From Pseudomonas karstica (GTDB lineage Bacteria; Pseudomonadota; Gammaproteobacteria; Pseudomonadales; Pseudomonadaceae), in assembly GCF_009707515.1 (NCBI RefSeq), contig NZ_WLYI01000021.1, forward strand, positions 1 through 64,000: a DNA stretch of 64,000 nt. The letters are read 5' to 3'. Under the pieces are notes generated by a model. That model saw only the letters and a list, made by a program, of their open reading frames with translations, made no database searches and was not told the DNA's origin. Below are positions 18,078 through 26,681 of the stretch, one piece after another. The translations under genes were made by a program, and so were the position numbers. Within the stretch, counting starts at the first letter, position 1, and the number at the start of each line of letters is the position of its first letter.

Positions 18078-19112
18078 ATGAGAGAATCCCCGGCCACCGA
18101 CCCGTTTGCTCCAGAGAACCCGATGAAAGCAGTGTCCGCCTCGGCCTCCCGTTACGCGATGATTCACCAGGTATTACGCGACGCCATCGTCAACGGCACT
18201 GCCCGTCATGGCCTGGTGCTGCTGGAAGCGCCGCTGGCCGAGCTGTTCGGCACCAGCCGTGTTCCGGTGCGCAAGGCCTTGGACCTGCTGCATGACGCCG
18301 GGCTGATCTGTCGTTTCAAGGGTCGTGGCTATTTGATCAACCCCGATGGTCTCGACCTGCAACCGCTGCGCCTGCCCCTGAGTCATGCGCACCTGGGCCT
18401 TAACGGCGAGGCTGAACTGGTGGATACCCGCCCCCTGGGCGAGCGCATCGTCGAGGAAATCGGCGCAGCGCTGTCCACCTGTATCGCCTTTGGTCATTAC
18501 CGTCTCGATGAACAGGCCGCCGCCGAGCACTACGGCGTCAGCCGCGCGGTGGTGCGTGAAGCGCTGATGCGCCTGCGAGATCGCGGCCTGGTGGAAAAGG
18601 AACCGTACTCGCAATGGCTGGCCGGGCCGCTGACTGCCCGGGAAGTCACCGAAGACTACGAACTGCGGGCCTGCCTGGAGCCGGAAGCCTTGCGCCAAAG
18701 CGCTCCGGACCTTTCGCGCGAAGTGCTGGAGACAATGTTGCAGCGGGTGATCGATGCGCAAAACAGCCCCCATTGCAGCCTTGAGGAAATCGAACAACTG
18801 GAAGAGGACCTGCACCAGCACTGCCTGGCCGGCCTGCAAAACCGCAAGATCGCCGCGCTGATCCGCCAGGGCCAGAGCCCGATGATCATCAGTCGGATCT
18901 TCTACCGACTGCTGGGCATCGGCGCCGACCCGGCCATGCTGGCTGAGCACCGGTTGATCCTGGAACTGTTGCTGCACGGAGCCTTTGATGCGGCGGCACT
19001 GAACCTGCGTGAGCACCTGCAACGGGCACGGCAGCGGATGTTGCAGCGCCTGAAGGTGCTTTCTGTATTACCGGAACAACCGTTGCCCGCCTACCTGCAC
19101 AAAATCAGTTGA
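18078..19112 (+). CDS. GntR-family regulator with two tandem winged-helix domains plus FCD domain
   Basis: With the ATG at 18078 the protein has 344 residues; a GTG at 18042 and an ATG at 18123 are alternatives, and no start has a strong ribosome site. Two GntR-type winged helices are visible. The first is at about 26-88, with LAELFGTSRVPVRKALDLL and a GRGYLI wing. The second is at about 118-185, with AAEHYGVSRAVVREALMRL. A helical FCD ligand domain (about 188-333) follows, with EDLHQHCL and a late EHRLILE helix. Ordinary FadR-type regulators have one winged helix. It is divergent from the amidase cluster and flanked by two matching operators, so it is the likely local regulator; sign and effector are unknown. 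Confidence 0.8.
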   Translation: MRESPATDPFAPENPMKAVSASASRYAMIHQVLRDAIVNGTARHGLVLLEAPLAELFGTSRVPVRKALDLLHDAGLICRFKGRGYLINPDGLDLQPLRLPLSHAHLGLNGEAELVDTRPLGERIVEEIGAALSTCIAFGHYRLDEQAAAEHYGVSRAVVREALMRLRDRGLVEKEPYSQWLAGPLTAREVTEDYELRACLEPEALRQSAPDLSREVLETMLQRVIDAQNSPHCSLEEIEQLEEDLHQHCLAGLQNRKIAALIRQGQSPMIISRIFYRLLGIGADPAMLAEHRLILELLLHGAFDAAALNLREHLQRARQRMLQRLKVLSVLPEQPLPAYLHKIS

Positions 19113-19193
19113 TACGGATCGTTCTCACACAGAACGTGAAAACGAGCAATGGCAGCAAATACCATGCAATTTGTTGCTAACCACGCCTCACCA

Positions 19194-19221
19194 TTGAAAC
19201 CACCGCTGACCCGCCCCATCT
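19194..19221 (+). promoter_or_regulatory. sigma-32-like (heat shock) promoter of lon
   Basis: TTGAAA at 19194-19199, a 14-base spacer, then CCCCATCT at 19214-19221. This closely matches the RpoH consensus (TTGAAA, 13-15, CCCCATnT). The expected transcript start is about 24 bases before the lon ATG. Confidence 0.75.
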
Positions 19222-19251
19222 AACCTCCATACTTCCTTATGCAGGTGCCCC

Positions 19252-21672
19252 ATGAGCGACCAGCAAGAATTCCCTGATATCGACCTCAGCGACTACGCTG
19301 ACCCGGAAAACGCCGAACACGCCTCATCCAACACCGGCCTGGCCCTGCCTGGGCAGAACCTGCCGGACAAGGTCTACATCATCCCGATCCACAACCGGCC
19401 TTTCTTCCCGGCTCAAGTGCTGCCAGTGATCGTCAATGAAGAGCCGTGGGCCGAAACCCTGGAACTGGTGAGCAACTCCGACCACCACTCCCTTGCCCTG
19501 TTTTTCATGGATACGCCGCCAGAAGACCCACGGCATTTCGACACCTCCGCCCTGCCGCTGTACGGCACCCTGGTAAAGGTCCATCACGCCAGCCGCGAGA
19601 ACGGCAAGCTGCAATTCGTCGCCCAGGGCCTGACCCGCGTGAGGATTCGCACCTGGCTCAAGCACCATCGCCCGCCGTACCTGGTGGAAGTCGAATACCC
19701 GCACCAGCCCTCCGAGCCGACCGACGAGGTCAAGGCCTACGGCATGGCATTGATCAATGCCATCAAGGAACTGCTGCCGCTGAACCCGCTGTACAGCGAA
19801 GAGTTGAAGAACTACCTCAACCGCTTCAGCCCTAACGATCCCTCGCCACTGACCGACTTCGCCGCCGCGCTGACGTCGGCCACCGGTAACGAGTTGCAGG
19901 AAGTACTGGACTGCGTGCCCATGCTCAAGCGCATGGAGAAAGTGTTGCCGATGCTGCGCAAGGAAGTCGAAGTTGCGCGCCTGCAGAAAGAAATCTCCGC
20001 TGAGGTGAATCGCAAGATCGGCGAGCACCAGCGCGAATTCTTCCTCAAGGAGCAACTCAAGGTCATCCAGCAAGAACTGGGGCTGACCAAGGATGACCGC
20101 AGCGCCGATGTCGAACAGTTCGAACAGCGACTGGTGGGCAAGGTGCTGCCGGCCCAGGCGCAAAAACGCATCAGCGAAGAAATGAACAAGCTGTCGATCC
20201 TGGAGACCGGCTCACCGGAATACGCGGTGACCCGCAATTACCTGGACTGGGCGACTTCGGTGCCATGGGGCGTGTATGGCGAGGACAAACTCGACCTCAA
20301 GCACGCCCGTAAAGTGCTGGACAAACATCACGCCGGCCTGGATGACATCAAGACTCGCATCCTGGAGTTCCTTGCCGTGGGCGCATACAAAGGTGAGGTT
20401 GCCGGTTCCATCGTGCTGCTGGTGGGCCCGCCGGGCGTGGGCAAGACCAGCGTGGGCAAATCAATTGCCGAATCCCTGGGGCGGCCGTTCTACCGCTTCA
20501 GCGTCGGCGGCATGCGCGACGAGGCCGAGATCAAGGGCCATCGCCGCACCTACATCGGCGCCCTGCCGGGCAAGCTGGTGCAGGCGCTCAAGGATGTGGA
20601 AGTGATGAACCCGGTGATCATGCTCGACGAGATCGACAAGATGGGCCAGAGCTTCCAGGGCGACCCGGCCTCGGCCTTGCTGGAAACCCTGGACCCGGAG
20701 CAGAACGTCGAGTTCCTCGACCACTACCTGGACCTGCGCCTGGACCTGTCCAAAGTGTTGTTCGTGTGCACCGCCAACACCCTGGACTCGATCCCAGGCC
20801 CGTTGCTGGACCGGATGGAAGTGATTCGCCTGTCGGGTTATATCACCGAAGAAAAAGTCGCCATCGCCAAGCGCCACCTGTGGCCCAAGCAGTTGGAAAA
20901 AGCCGGCGTATCAAAAAGCAGCCTGAGCATCACCGACGGCGCCTTGCGCGCGTTGATCGACGGCTACGCCCGGGAAGCCGGGGTGCGCCAGCTGGAAAAA
21001 CAGCTGGGCAAGCTGGTGCGCAAGGCGGTGGTCAAGCTGCTGGATGAGCCGGACTCGATCATCAAGATTGGCAACAAGGACCTGGAAAGCTCCCTGGGCA
21101 TGCCGGTGTTTCGCAATGAGCAGGTCCTGTCCGGTACCGGCGTGATTACCGGCCTGGCCTGGACCAGCATGGGCGGCGCGACCTTGCCGATTGAGGCGAC
21201 GCGCATCCATACCCTTAATCGCGGTTTCAAACTCACCGGGCAGTTGGGTGAGGTGATGAAAGAGTCCGCCGAGATTGCCTACAGCTACATCAGCTCCAAC
21301 CTGAAGTCGTTTGGCGGTGATCCGAAATTCTTCGACGAGGCCTTCGTGCACTTGCATGTGCCCGAAGGCGCTACGCCCAAAGACGGCCCGAGTGCCGGGG
21401 TGACCATGGCCAGTGCGCTGCTGTCGCTGGCGCGTAGCCAGCCACCGAAAAAAGGCGTGGCAATGACTGGCGAGTTGACCCTGACCGGACATGTACTGCC
21501 CATTGGCGGCGTGCGCGAGAAAGTGATTGCGGCGCGACGCCAGAAAATCCACGAGTTGATCCTGCCGGAGCCGAACCGGGGCAGTTTCGAGGAACTGCCG
21601 GAGTACTTGAAGGAAGGCATGACCGTGCACTTTGCCAAGCGCTTTGCGGATGTGGCGAAGATATTGTTCTAA
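19252..21672 (+). CDS. lon: ATP-dependent protease La, second Lon paralogue
   Basis: An 806-residue LonA. The N-terminal substrate-binding domain covers about 30-240, the coiled coil 245-330, Walker A GPPGVGKT is at 392-399 and Walker B is MLDEIDK. The protease domain has catalytic Ser714 (KDGPSAG) and Lys757, 43 residues apart as in E. coli Lon. It degrades misfolded and specific regulatory proteins in the cytoplasm. The usual Pseudomonas lon lies beside clpX and hupB; those genes are absent here, so I infer this is the second copy. A sigma-32-like promoter lies upstream. The start follows an AGGT ribosome site. Confidence 0.9.
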   Translation: MSDQQEFPDIDLSDYADPENAEHASSNTGLALPGQNLPDKVYIIPIHNRPFFPAQVLPVIVNEEPWAETLELVSNSDHHSLALFFMDTPPEDPRHFDTSALPLYGTLVKVHHASRENGKLQFVAQGLTRVRIRTWLKHHRPPYLVEVEYPHQPSEPTDEVKAYGMALINAIKELLPLNPLYSEELKNYLNRFSPNDPSPLTDFAAALTSATGNELQEVLDCVPMLKRMEKVLPMLRKEVEVARLQKEISAEVNRKIGEHQREFFLKEQLKVIQQELGLTKDDRSADVEQFEQRLVGKVLPAQAQKRISEEMNKLSILETGSPEYAVTRNYLDWATSVPWGVYGEDKLDLKHARKVLDKHHAGLDDIKTRILEFLAVGAYKGEVAGSIVLLVGPPGVGKTSVGKSIAESLGRPFYRFSVGGMRDEAEIKGHRRTYIGALPGKLVQALKDVEVMNPVIMLDEIDKMGQSFQGDPASALLETLDPEQNVEFLDHYLDLRLDLSKVLFVCTANTLDSIPGPLLDRMEVIRLSGYITEEKVAIAKRHLWPKQLEKAGVSKSSLSITDGALRALIDGYAREAGVRQLEKQLGKLVRKAVVKLLDEPDSIIKIGNKDLESSLGMPVFRNEQVLSGTGVITGLAWTSMGGATLPIEATRIHTLNRGFKLTGQLGEVMKESAEIAYSYISSNLKSFGGDPKFFDEAFVHLHVPEGATPKDGPSAGVTMASALLSLARSQPPKKGVAMTGELTLTGHVLPIGGVREKVIAARRQKIHELILPEPNRGSFEELPEYLKEGMTVHFAKRFADVAKILF

Positions 21673-21683
21673 ACCCTCCCGAT

Positions 21684-21708
21684 CATTCCCACGCTCTGCG
21701 TGGGAATG
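21684..21708. repeat. short palindromic repeat, GTTCCCACGC class
   Basis: CATTCCCACGC/GCGTGGGAATG around TCT, 12 bases after the lon stop. Same family as 13254-13280; it may act as a 3' hairpin for lon. Confidence 0.85.
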
Positions 21709-21778
21709 CATCCCCTCTGTCACACCTTGTCTCATCTTCGGTTATGCTCGCCCTTCGTCGTGAATAAACGGAGCCCCC

Positions 21779-22171
21779 ATGACTGCTGTCCGCCTGCTTC
21801 TCCCGTTGAGCCTCGCCTTGCTCGCCGCCTGCGCCAGTGCGCCAAAGCAAAACGTCACCGTGGAAAATCAGAACACCTGCCCGCTCCAGCTTAAAACCGG
21901 GCAAAACCTGATCCTCACCCTGCCCAGCAACCCCACCACTGGCTACCGCTGGGCCATCCAGGATTCAGCCGGCGGCGTTTTGCGCAGCCTGAGCCCCGAG
22001 GTCTACAGCAACCCTGAAAATACCGGCCTGGTGGGCAGTGGCGGTGAATCCACTTGGCGCTTCCAGGCTTTTGCCCCAGGCCAGGGCCGCTTGCGCCTGA
22101 CCTACCAGCAACCTTGGGAGCCGGAAGTGAACCCTGCAGACACCTTCGACTGCGCCATCACGGTGAACTGA
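21779..22171 (+). CDS. chagasin-type (I42) protease inhibitor lipoprotein
   Basis: A 130-residue lipoprotein. The signal peptide ends in the lipobox LAAC with Cys18. The three inhibitor loops of the I42 family are visible: NPTTGYRW at 51-58, GSGG at 86-89 and the QPWEP loop at 111-115. These loops wedge into the active site of papain-like cysteine proteases. Cys34 and Cys125 could form a disulfide. The protein would sit on the inner or outer membrane facing the periplasm, so it is unlikely to act on cytosolic Lon next door despite the adjacency. The stop is followed within 2 bp by the yhhN-like gene, suggesting cotranscription. Confidence 0.85.
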   Translation: MTAVRLLLPLSLALLAACASAPKQNVTVENQNTCPLQLKTGQNLILTLPSNPTTGYRWAIQDSAGGVLRSLSPEVYSNPENTGLVGSGGESTWRFQAFAPGQGRLRLTYQQPWEPEVNPADTFDCAITVN

Positions 22172-22172
22172 T

Positions 22173-22808
22173 ATGCCGTGGCTGATCCTGGCCTTGATGG
22201 GCGCCGCGACTTACCTTTATGGCCTGAGCACCCATGCCATGTTGCTGTGCCTGCTGGTCAAGCCCATGCCGGTGCTGGCACTGCTGGGCTGGCTGAATGA
22301 TGCGCCACCCACCGACTATCGACGCTGGATCAGCCTGGGGCTGATATTTTCGCTGGTGGGTGATGTGCTGCTGGCGTGGCCGGGAGACTTGTTCATCTTT
22401 GGCCTGGGTGCGTTTTTGTTCGCCCATTTGGCGTACCTCAAAGCCTATTTGAGCGATTGTCGCCGCCCGGCGTTGCTGCCACTGGTAGTGGCGCTGTTAG
22501 TGGGGGCGATTTTGCTGGGCGTTCTGATTTCCCACGGCCTGGGCCCCTTGCTGGTACCCGTGGTGGTTTACGCCCTGGTGATCAGCGCCATGCTCTGGCG
22601 CGCCCTGGCCCGATTGGGCAGCGATGTGCCCAAGCGCTCGGCGCTGCTGGCAGCGTCAGGGGCTGTGGCGTTTGTGTTTTCCGATGCCCTGATTGGGATC
22701 AACCGATTTGTGGTGGCGTTCGAGGCAGCGCCGTACTTGCTGATCACCGCTTATTGGCTGGGCCAATGGGGGATCACAGCGTCAGCGTTCGGCCAGAAAC
22801 ACCGCTGA
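22173..22808 (+). CDS. lysoplasmalogenase, YhhN/TMEM86 family
   Basis: A 211-residue protein with about eight hydrophobic helices and family landmarks [40 protein letters not shown] and [11 protein letters not shown]. YhhN proteins hydrolyse the vinyl-ether bond of lysoplasmalogens in membranes; the natural substrate in Pseudomonas is not settled. The start is 1 bp after the inhibitor gene stop, so translation is probably coupled. Conserved Asp residues in the SLVGDVLL and FSDALIG blocks are present, so it looks intact. Confidence 0.8.
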   Translation: MPWLILALMGAATYLYGLSTHAMLLCLLVKPMPVLALLGWLNDAPPTDYRRWISLGLIFSLVGDVLLAWPGDLFIFGLGAFLFAHLAYLKAYLSDCRRPALLPLVVALLVGAILLGVLISHGLGPLLVPVVVYALVISAMLWRALARLGSDVPKRSALLAASGAVAFVFSDALIGINRFVVAFEAAPYLLITAYWLGQWGITASAFGQKHR

Positions 22809-22811
22809 AGA

Positions 22812-22848
22812 CCTTCGCTCTTATCGCAGCCTGCGGCAGCGGCTACAA
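22812..22848. repeat. single REP, GCCGCTG class
   Basis: Contains CTTATCGCAGCC and GGCAGCGGCTAC, matching the arms of the element at 14-124. It is a solitary copy just before cmoA. Confidence 0.55.
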
Positions 22849-22881
22849 TGCCGGCTTTTCCCCTTCGTCACCGGAACAGCC

Positions 22882-23625
22882 GTGAGCAAAGAACCCGATC
22901 GCCTATTCGCCCAGCCCTTGCCCCAGGTGCCGGACTTCGCCTTCAACGAAGACGTGGTGCGGGTGTTCCCGGACATGATCAAGCGCTCGGTACCGGGCTA
23001 CCCGACCATTGTCGAGAACCTCGGCGTGCTCGCGGCGCAGTTTGCCCAGCCCAATAGCGTGCTCTACGACTTGGGTTCGTCCCTCGGTGCAGTGACGCAG
23101 GCCTTGCGCCGTCATGTTCGCACCGACGGTTGCCGGGTGATTGCTGTGGATAACTCGGCGGCGATGGTCGAGCGGTGCCGGGAATATCTCAACGGCCAGG
23201 ATTCGATGTTCCAGGAGTTGCTGCCGGTGGAGGTGGTCGAAGGCGATATCCTCGCGCTGCAATTTCAGCCGGCGTCGGTGGTGGCGCTGAACTTCACCCT
23301 GCAATTCATCGCTCCCGAAGAACGCCTGGCGTTGCTCGGGCGGATTTGCCAGTCGCTGTTGCCAGGCGGCGCACTGATCCTCTCGGAAAAGTTGCGTTTC
23401 AATGACCTTGAAGAGCATGCCCTGCTCACCGATCTGCACATCGCCTTCAAGCGCGCCAACGGCTACAGCGAACTGGAAATCGCCCAGAAGCGCAGCGCCA
23501 TCGAAAACGTCATGAAGCCCGACAGCCTCGAAGAACACCGCGAACGCCTGCTGGCGGCCGGGTTCTCGAAAGTCGTGCCGTGGTTCCAGTGTCTTAACTT
23601 TGCCTCGTTGATTGCCCTGCCATGA
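22882..23625 (+). CDS. cmoA: carboxy-S-adenosyl-L-methionine synthase
   Basis: A 247-residue Rossmann methyltransferase-fold enzyme starting at GTG. CmoA uses prephenate and SAM to make carboxy-SAM, the donor for cmo5U34 in tRNA. Family blocks visible are [51 protein letters not shown] and the C-terminal [14 protein letters not shown]. It overlaps cmoB by 4 bp (ATGA), the standard coupled arrangement. The product is consumed directly by CmoB. Confidence 0.97.
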   Translation: MSKEPDRLFAQPLPQVPDFAFNEDVVRVFPDMIKRSVPGYPTIVENLGVLAAQFAQPNSVLYDLGSSLGAVTQALRRHVRTDGCRVIAVDNSAAMVERCREYLNGQDSMFQELLPVEVVEGDILALQFQPASVVALNFTLQFIAPEERLALLGRICQSLLPGGALILSEKLRFNDLEEHALLTDLHIAFKRANGYSELEIAQKRSAIENVMKPDSLEEHRERLLAAGFSKVVPWFQCLNFASLIALP

Positions 23626-24578
23626 TTGATCTGTCTCCCCTCGCCCGCCATCTGGTGGGCACTCCCCTGGCCGTATGGGCCCAGGGCCTGCAAGCGCAAC
23701 TCGATAGCAAGATGGAGAAGGGTCATGGCGACCTGGAGCGTTGGCAGAGCGCGTTGGATGCACTGCCGAAAATCATGCCCAGCGAAGTCGATTTGCTGAA
23801 TGGCCTGACCCTGGACACCGATTGCGACGATGAAACCCGCGCGCAGATGCACACCGCACTGATGGGGCTGTGCCCATGGCGCAAGGGCCCCTTCGACCTG
23901 TTTGGCGTGCATGTGGACACCGAATGGCGCTCGGACTGGAAGTGGTCGCGCGTTGCCCCGCATTTGGATCTCAAAGGCAAGCGCATCCTCGATGTGGGTT
24001 GCGGCAACGGTTATTACATGTGGCGCATGCTCGGTGCCGGGGCCGACAGCGTGATTGGCGTGGACCCGAACTGGCTGTTTTTCTGCCAGTTCCAGGCGGT
24101 GCAGCGTTACCTGTCGGCACCGAAGGCCTGGCATTTACCGTTCCCGTTTGAAGATCTGCCGCCTAACATGGAAGGCTTCGATACCGTGTTTTCCATGGGC
24201 GTGTTCTACCATCGCCGCTCGCCGATCGAGCACCTGCTGGCACTGAAAGATTGCTTGGTCAAAGGTGGCGAACTGGTTCTGGAAACGTTGGTGGTGGAAG
24301 GCGATCAGCAGCAAGTGCTAGTGCCGGAAGATCGCTACGCACAGATGCGTAACGTGTGGTTCCTGCCGTCGGTGCCGGCGTTGATGCTATGGCTGCGCCG
24401 CGCCGGGTTCAGTGAGGTGCGCTGCGTGGATGTGAGCGTGACCACGCTCGAGGAGCAGCGCGGGACAGCGTGGATGAAGTATCAGTCCCTCAGCGACTTC
24501 CTCGACCCTGACGACCACAGCAAGACCATCGAAGGGCTGCCGGCACCGATGCGCGCCGTTATCGTCGCCCGCAAATAA
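23622..24578 (+). CDS. cmoB: tRNA U34 carboxymethyltransferase
   Basis: A 318-residue SAM-type transferase. It carries carboxy-SAM to 5-hydroxyuridine at the tRNA wobble position, giving 5-oxyacetyl-uridine and wider codon reading. Visible blocks are [55 protein letters not shown] and [15 protein letters not shown]. The start overlaps the cmoA stop by 4 bp. Full length with no missing blocks. Confidence 0.97.
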   Translation: MIDLSPLARHLVGTPLAVWAQGLQAQLDSKMEKGHGDLERWQSALDALPKIMPSEVDLLNGLTLDTDCDDETRAQMHTALMGLCPWRKGPFDLFGVHVDTEWRSDWKWSRVAPHLDLKGKRILDVGCGNGYYMWRMLGAGADSVIGVDPNWLFFCQFQAVQRYLSAPKAWHLPFPFEDLPPNMEGFDTVFSMGVFYHRRSPIEHLLALKDCLVKGGELVLETLVVEGDQQQVLVPEDRYAQMRNVWFLPSVPALMLWLRRAGFSEVRCVDVSVTTLEEQRGTAWMKYQSLSDFLDPDDHSKTIEGLPAPMRAVIVARK

Positions 24579-24580
24579 AG

Positions 24581-24688
24581 GATCGTTCCCACGCTCCGCG
24601 TCACACCTTGCGCAAGGCTTGAGTCGTGCGCGTATGGCGCGACGCGGAGCGTCCCAGGAGGCATTCCCACGCGGAGCATGGGAACGAG
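24581..24688. repeat. composite of GTTCCCACGC-class palindromes
   Basis: An outer GATCGTTCCCACGC pairs with a distal GGGAACGA. Inner GACGCGGAGCGTC and GCGTCACACC pieces form nested hairpins. It looks like two or three copies of the repeat fused with internal deletions, and it separates the convergent cmoB and tadA genes. Confidence 0.75.
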
Positions 24689-24707
24689 CAGGGCCGCAAG
24701 ACGATCA

Positions 24708-25196
24708 TCAGCGTGCTCTTCGGGCCTTGAAGAACTCGCTCAACACCCTCCCGCACTCCTCGGCTAGCACGCCACCTTCAAACAGCACCCGATGATTGAG
24801 AAAGCCCTGGGTAAAAAATTGCCCCTGGCTTTGTACAATCCCGGCCTTGGGCTCCAGCGCGCCATACACCACCCGGGCGATACGCGAGTGAACAATCAGG
24901 CCTGCGCACATGCTGCAAGGTTCGAGCGTCACATAGAGGGTGCTGCCCGGCAGGCGATAGTTGCTGACCGCCTGGGCTGCAGCGCGGATGGCGACCATTT
25001 CGGCATGGGCGCTGGGGTCATTGCCGCTGATGGGGCAGTTGAATCCACGCCCGATGATTTCACCGTCCTGCACCAGCACTGCGCCCACCGGCACTTCACC
25101 CAGCGCAGCGCCTTGGGCGGCCAGGGCCAGGGCTTCGCGCATGAAGTCCTGGTCGCGGCTGCGGTCAATAATCACCAAAGGGCGAAACTGGCGCAT
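24708..25196 (-). CDS. tadA: tRNA-specific adenosine deaminase
   Basis: A 162-residue deaminase converting A34 to inosine in tRNA-Arg(ACG). Zinc-site motifs are present: HAEMVAIRAA (His plus catalytic Glu) and PCSMCAGLIVHSRI. VPVGAVLV and the C-terminal GGVLAEECGRVLSEFFKARR are also present. I chose the ATG at 25196: it shares its A with the TGA of the multicopper oxidase (TGATG), so the two genes are translationally coupled. The longer frame from 25265 lies inside the oxidase gene. TadA is generally essential, so its dependence on an exported oxidase gene for translation is notable. Confidence 0.95.
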   Translation of the reverse strand: MRQFRPLVIIDRSRDQDFMREALALAAQGAALGEVPVGAVLVQDGEIIGRGFNCPISGNDPSAHAEMVAIRAAAQAVSNYRLPGSTLYVTLEPCSMCAGLIVHSRIARVVYGALEPKAGIVQSQGQFFTQGFLNHRVLFEGGVLAEECGRVLSEFFKARRAR

Positions 25197-26578
25197 CACG
25201 CTACCTCGATAGCGGCCATCAGGCCGGTTTCCATGTGGTCGATCACATGGCAGTGAAACATCCACACCCCTGGGTTATCCGCCACCAGGGCAACGCGGGC
25301 GCGCTCGTTCTTGCCCAACAGATAGGTATCGGTGAAATACGGGATCACCTTGTGCCGGTTCGAGGCAATGACCTTGAAACTCATGCCGTGCAGGTGGATC
25401 GGGTGCTGGTACTGGGTCATGTTCCTCAATTCGAAAATGTAGCTCTTGCCCTTCTCAAGCTTGGCAATCGGCCGGTCGGCGCAGGTCTTGTCGGTGATGT
25501 CCCAGGCCTTGCCGTTGATCTGCCACAAGCTCGGCGGCTTGCCATTGTCCACGTTCACCGAGACCGAGCCAACCCACTCGAAATTGAAGTTGAGTTTCTC
25601 GGCGCTGGCCAGGTCTGGCTCGGCAATCGGGTTGGCCGGCAGCGCGGGCGGCCATTCGGTAGGCGCGTCGGTGTTGGGCACTGAGCGGAACGTACCCAGG
25701 CGCACCGGGCCGTTGCGGATCGACAGCTCTTCACCCGCCGGAGGGGCCTTGATCGCCAGGCAGATGCGCATGCCGGGGCCCAGCCAGTAGTCCTTGCCCA
25801 TCGGTCGTGGCTCGATGGGGTTGCCATCCAATGCGTAGATCTGCGCCTCGACGCCGGGAATATTGAGTCGATAAGTCAGGGTGTTATCGAGGTTAAGCAG
25901 GCGCACACGGGTAATTTGCCCGGCCGGTAAATCAACCACCGCCTGGGACACACCATTGATGGTCGACAGGCGCCCGGCGGTACCGCCCCGAGCCGCTTCA
26001 CGGGGAATGCTGAAGGCCACGAACGCCCCCTCTTCGTCCACATGCCAGCTTTTCAGGCTCAGGGTGCGTTCGTACTTGAACCCGGTGGGTTCGCGCTCCT
26101 CGATGATGAGGGGACCCACCAGGCCACGGCCCAGCTCTTCGCTGCTGTTCACATGGGGGTGATACCAGTAGCTGCCGGCATCGGGCACGCGAAATTTGTA
26201 GTCGAAATACTCGCCAGGCAACACCGGCAGTTGCGAGACGTAGGGCACGCCGTCCATTTCCAGCGGCAGGCGAATGCCGTGCCAGTGGATGGTGGTGGCG
26301 ACCGGCAGGTGGTTGATAAAACGCACCCGCAACCACTCACCTTGGCGTACCCGTAACTCGGTGCCCGGCGCCGAGGGGCCGAACGCCCAGGCTTGGGTCT
26401 GATGCCCCGGTACCAGCTCCACGTCCAGGGGCGCGGCAATCAGTTCGTAATCATGCCCCGCCTCGGCATCGGCCATCTTCCCCAGCCAGTAGCGGTAAGC
26501 GCCACCGGCACCGACGCCCACCACTGCAAGACTGGCAAGACCACCGAGGATTTGTCGACGGGAAAAGGATCGGGACAC
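25196..26578 (-). CDS. Tat-exported multicopper oxidase
   Basis: A 460-residue laccase-like oxidase. The signal has SRRQIL followed by a hydrophobic stretch, a twin-arginine pattern. Copper ligands are all visible: HWHG, WYHPH, HPIHLHG and HCHVIDHMETG with a type 1 Met. A three-domain cupredoxin layout is expected. It would oxidise phenolics or metal ions (Cu(I), Mn, Fe) in the periplasm; the substrate is unassigned. There is no Met-rich loop of CueO type. I chose the GTG at 26578 because GAGG lies 5 bases upstream; a frame to 26641 exists. It is coupled to tadA downstream. Confidence 0.88.
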   Translation of the reverse strand: MSRSFSRRQILGGLASLAVVGVGAGGAYRYWLGKMADAEAGHDYELIAAPLDVELVPGHQTQAWAFGPSAPGTELRVRQGEWLRVRFINHLPVATTIHWHGIRLPLEMDGVPYVSQLPVLPGEYFDYKFRVPDAGSYWYHPHVNSSEELGRGLVGPLIIEEREPTGFKYERTLSLKSWHVDEEGAFVAFSIPREAARGGTAGRLSTINGVSQAVVDLPAGQITRVRLLNLDNTLTYRLNIPGVEAQIYALDGNPIEPRPMGKDYWLGPGMRICLAIKAPPAGEELSIRNGPVRLGTFRSVPNTDAPTEWPPALPANPIAEPDLASAEKLNFNFEWVGSVSVNVDNGKPPSLWQINGKAWDITDKTCADRPIAKLEKGKSYIFELRNMTQYQHPIHLHGMSFKVIASNRHKVIPYFTDTYLLGKNERARVALVADNPGVWMFHCHVIDHMETGLMAAIEVA

Positions 26579-26681
26579 AACAACCTCACGTATCTGCCGC
26601 GGGTCCGAGACCCGCAAAGGGCAAATACGATACACCCGCAAATGCGAAACAGTAAGGGTTCGCGTTGCCGCAGTGCTGATT

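Noticed and set aside
19252..22171. lon and the I42 inhibitor as a protease-inhibitor pair
   Set aside because: Lon is a cytosolic serine-lysine protease, whereas I42 proteins inhibit cysteine proteases and this one is an exported lipoprotein.
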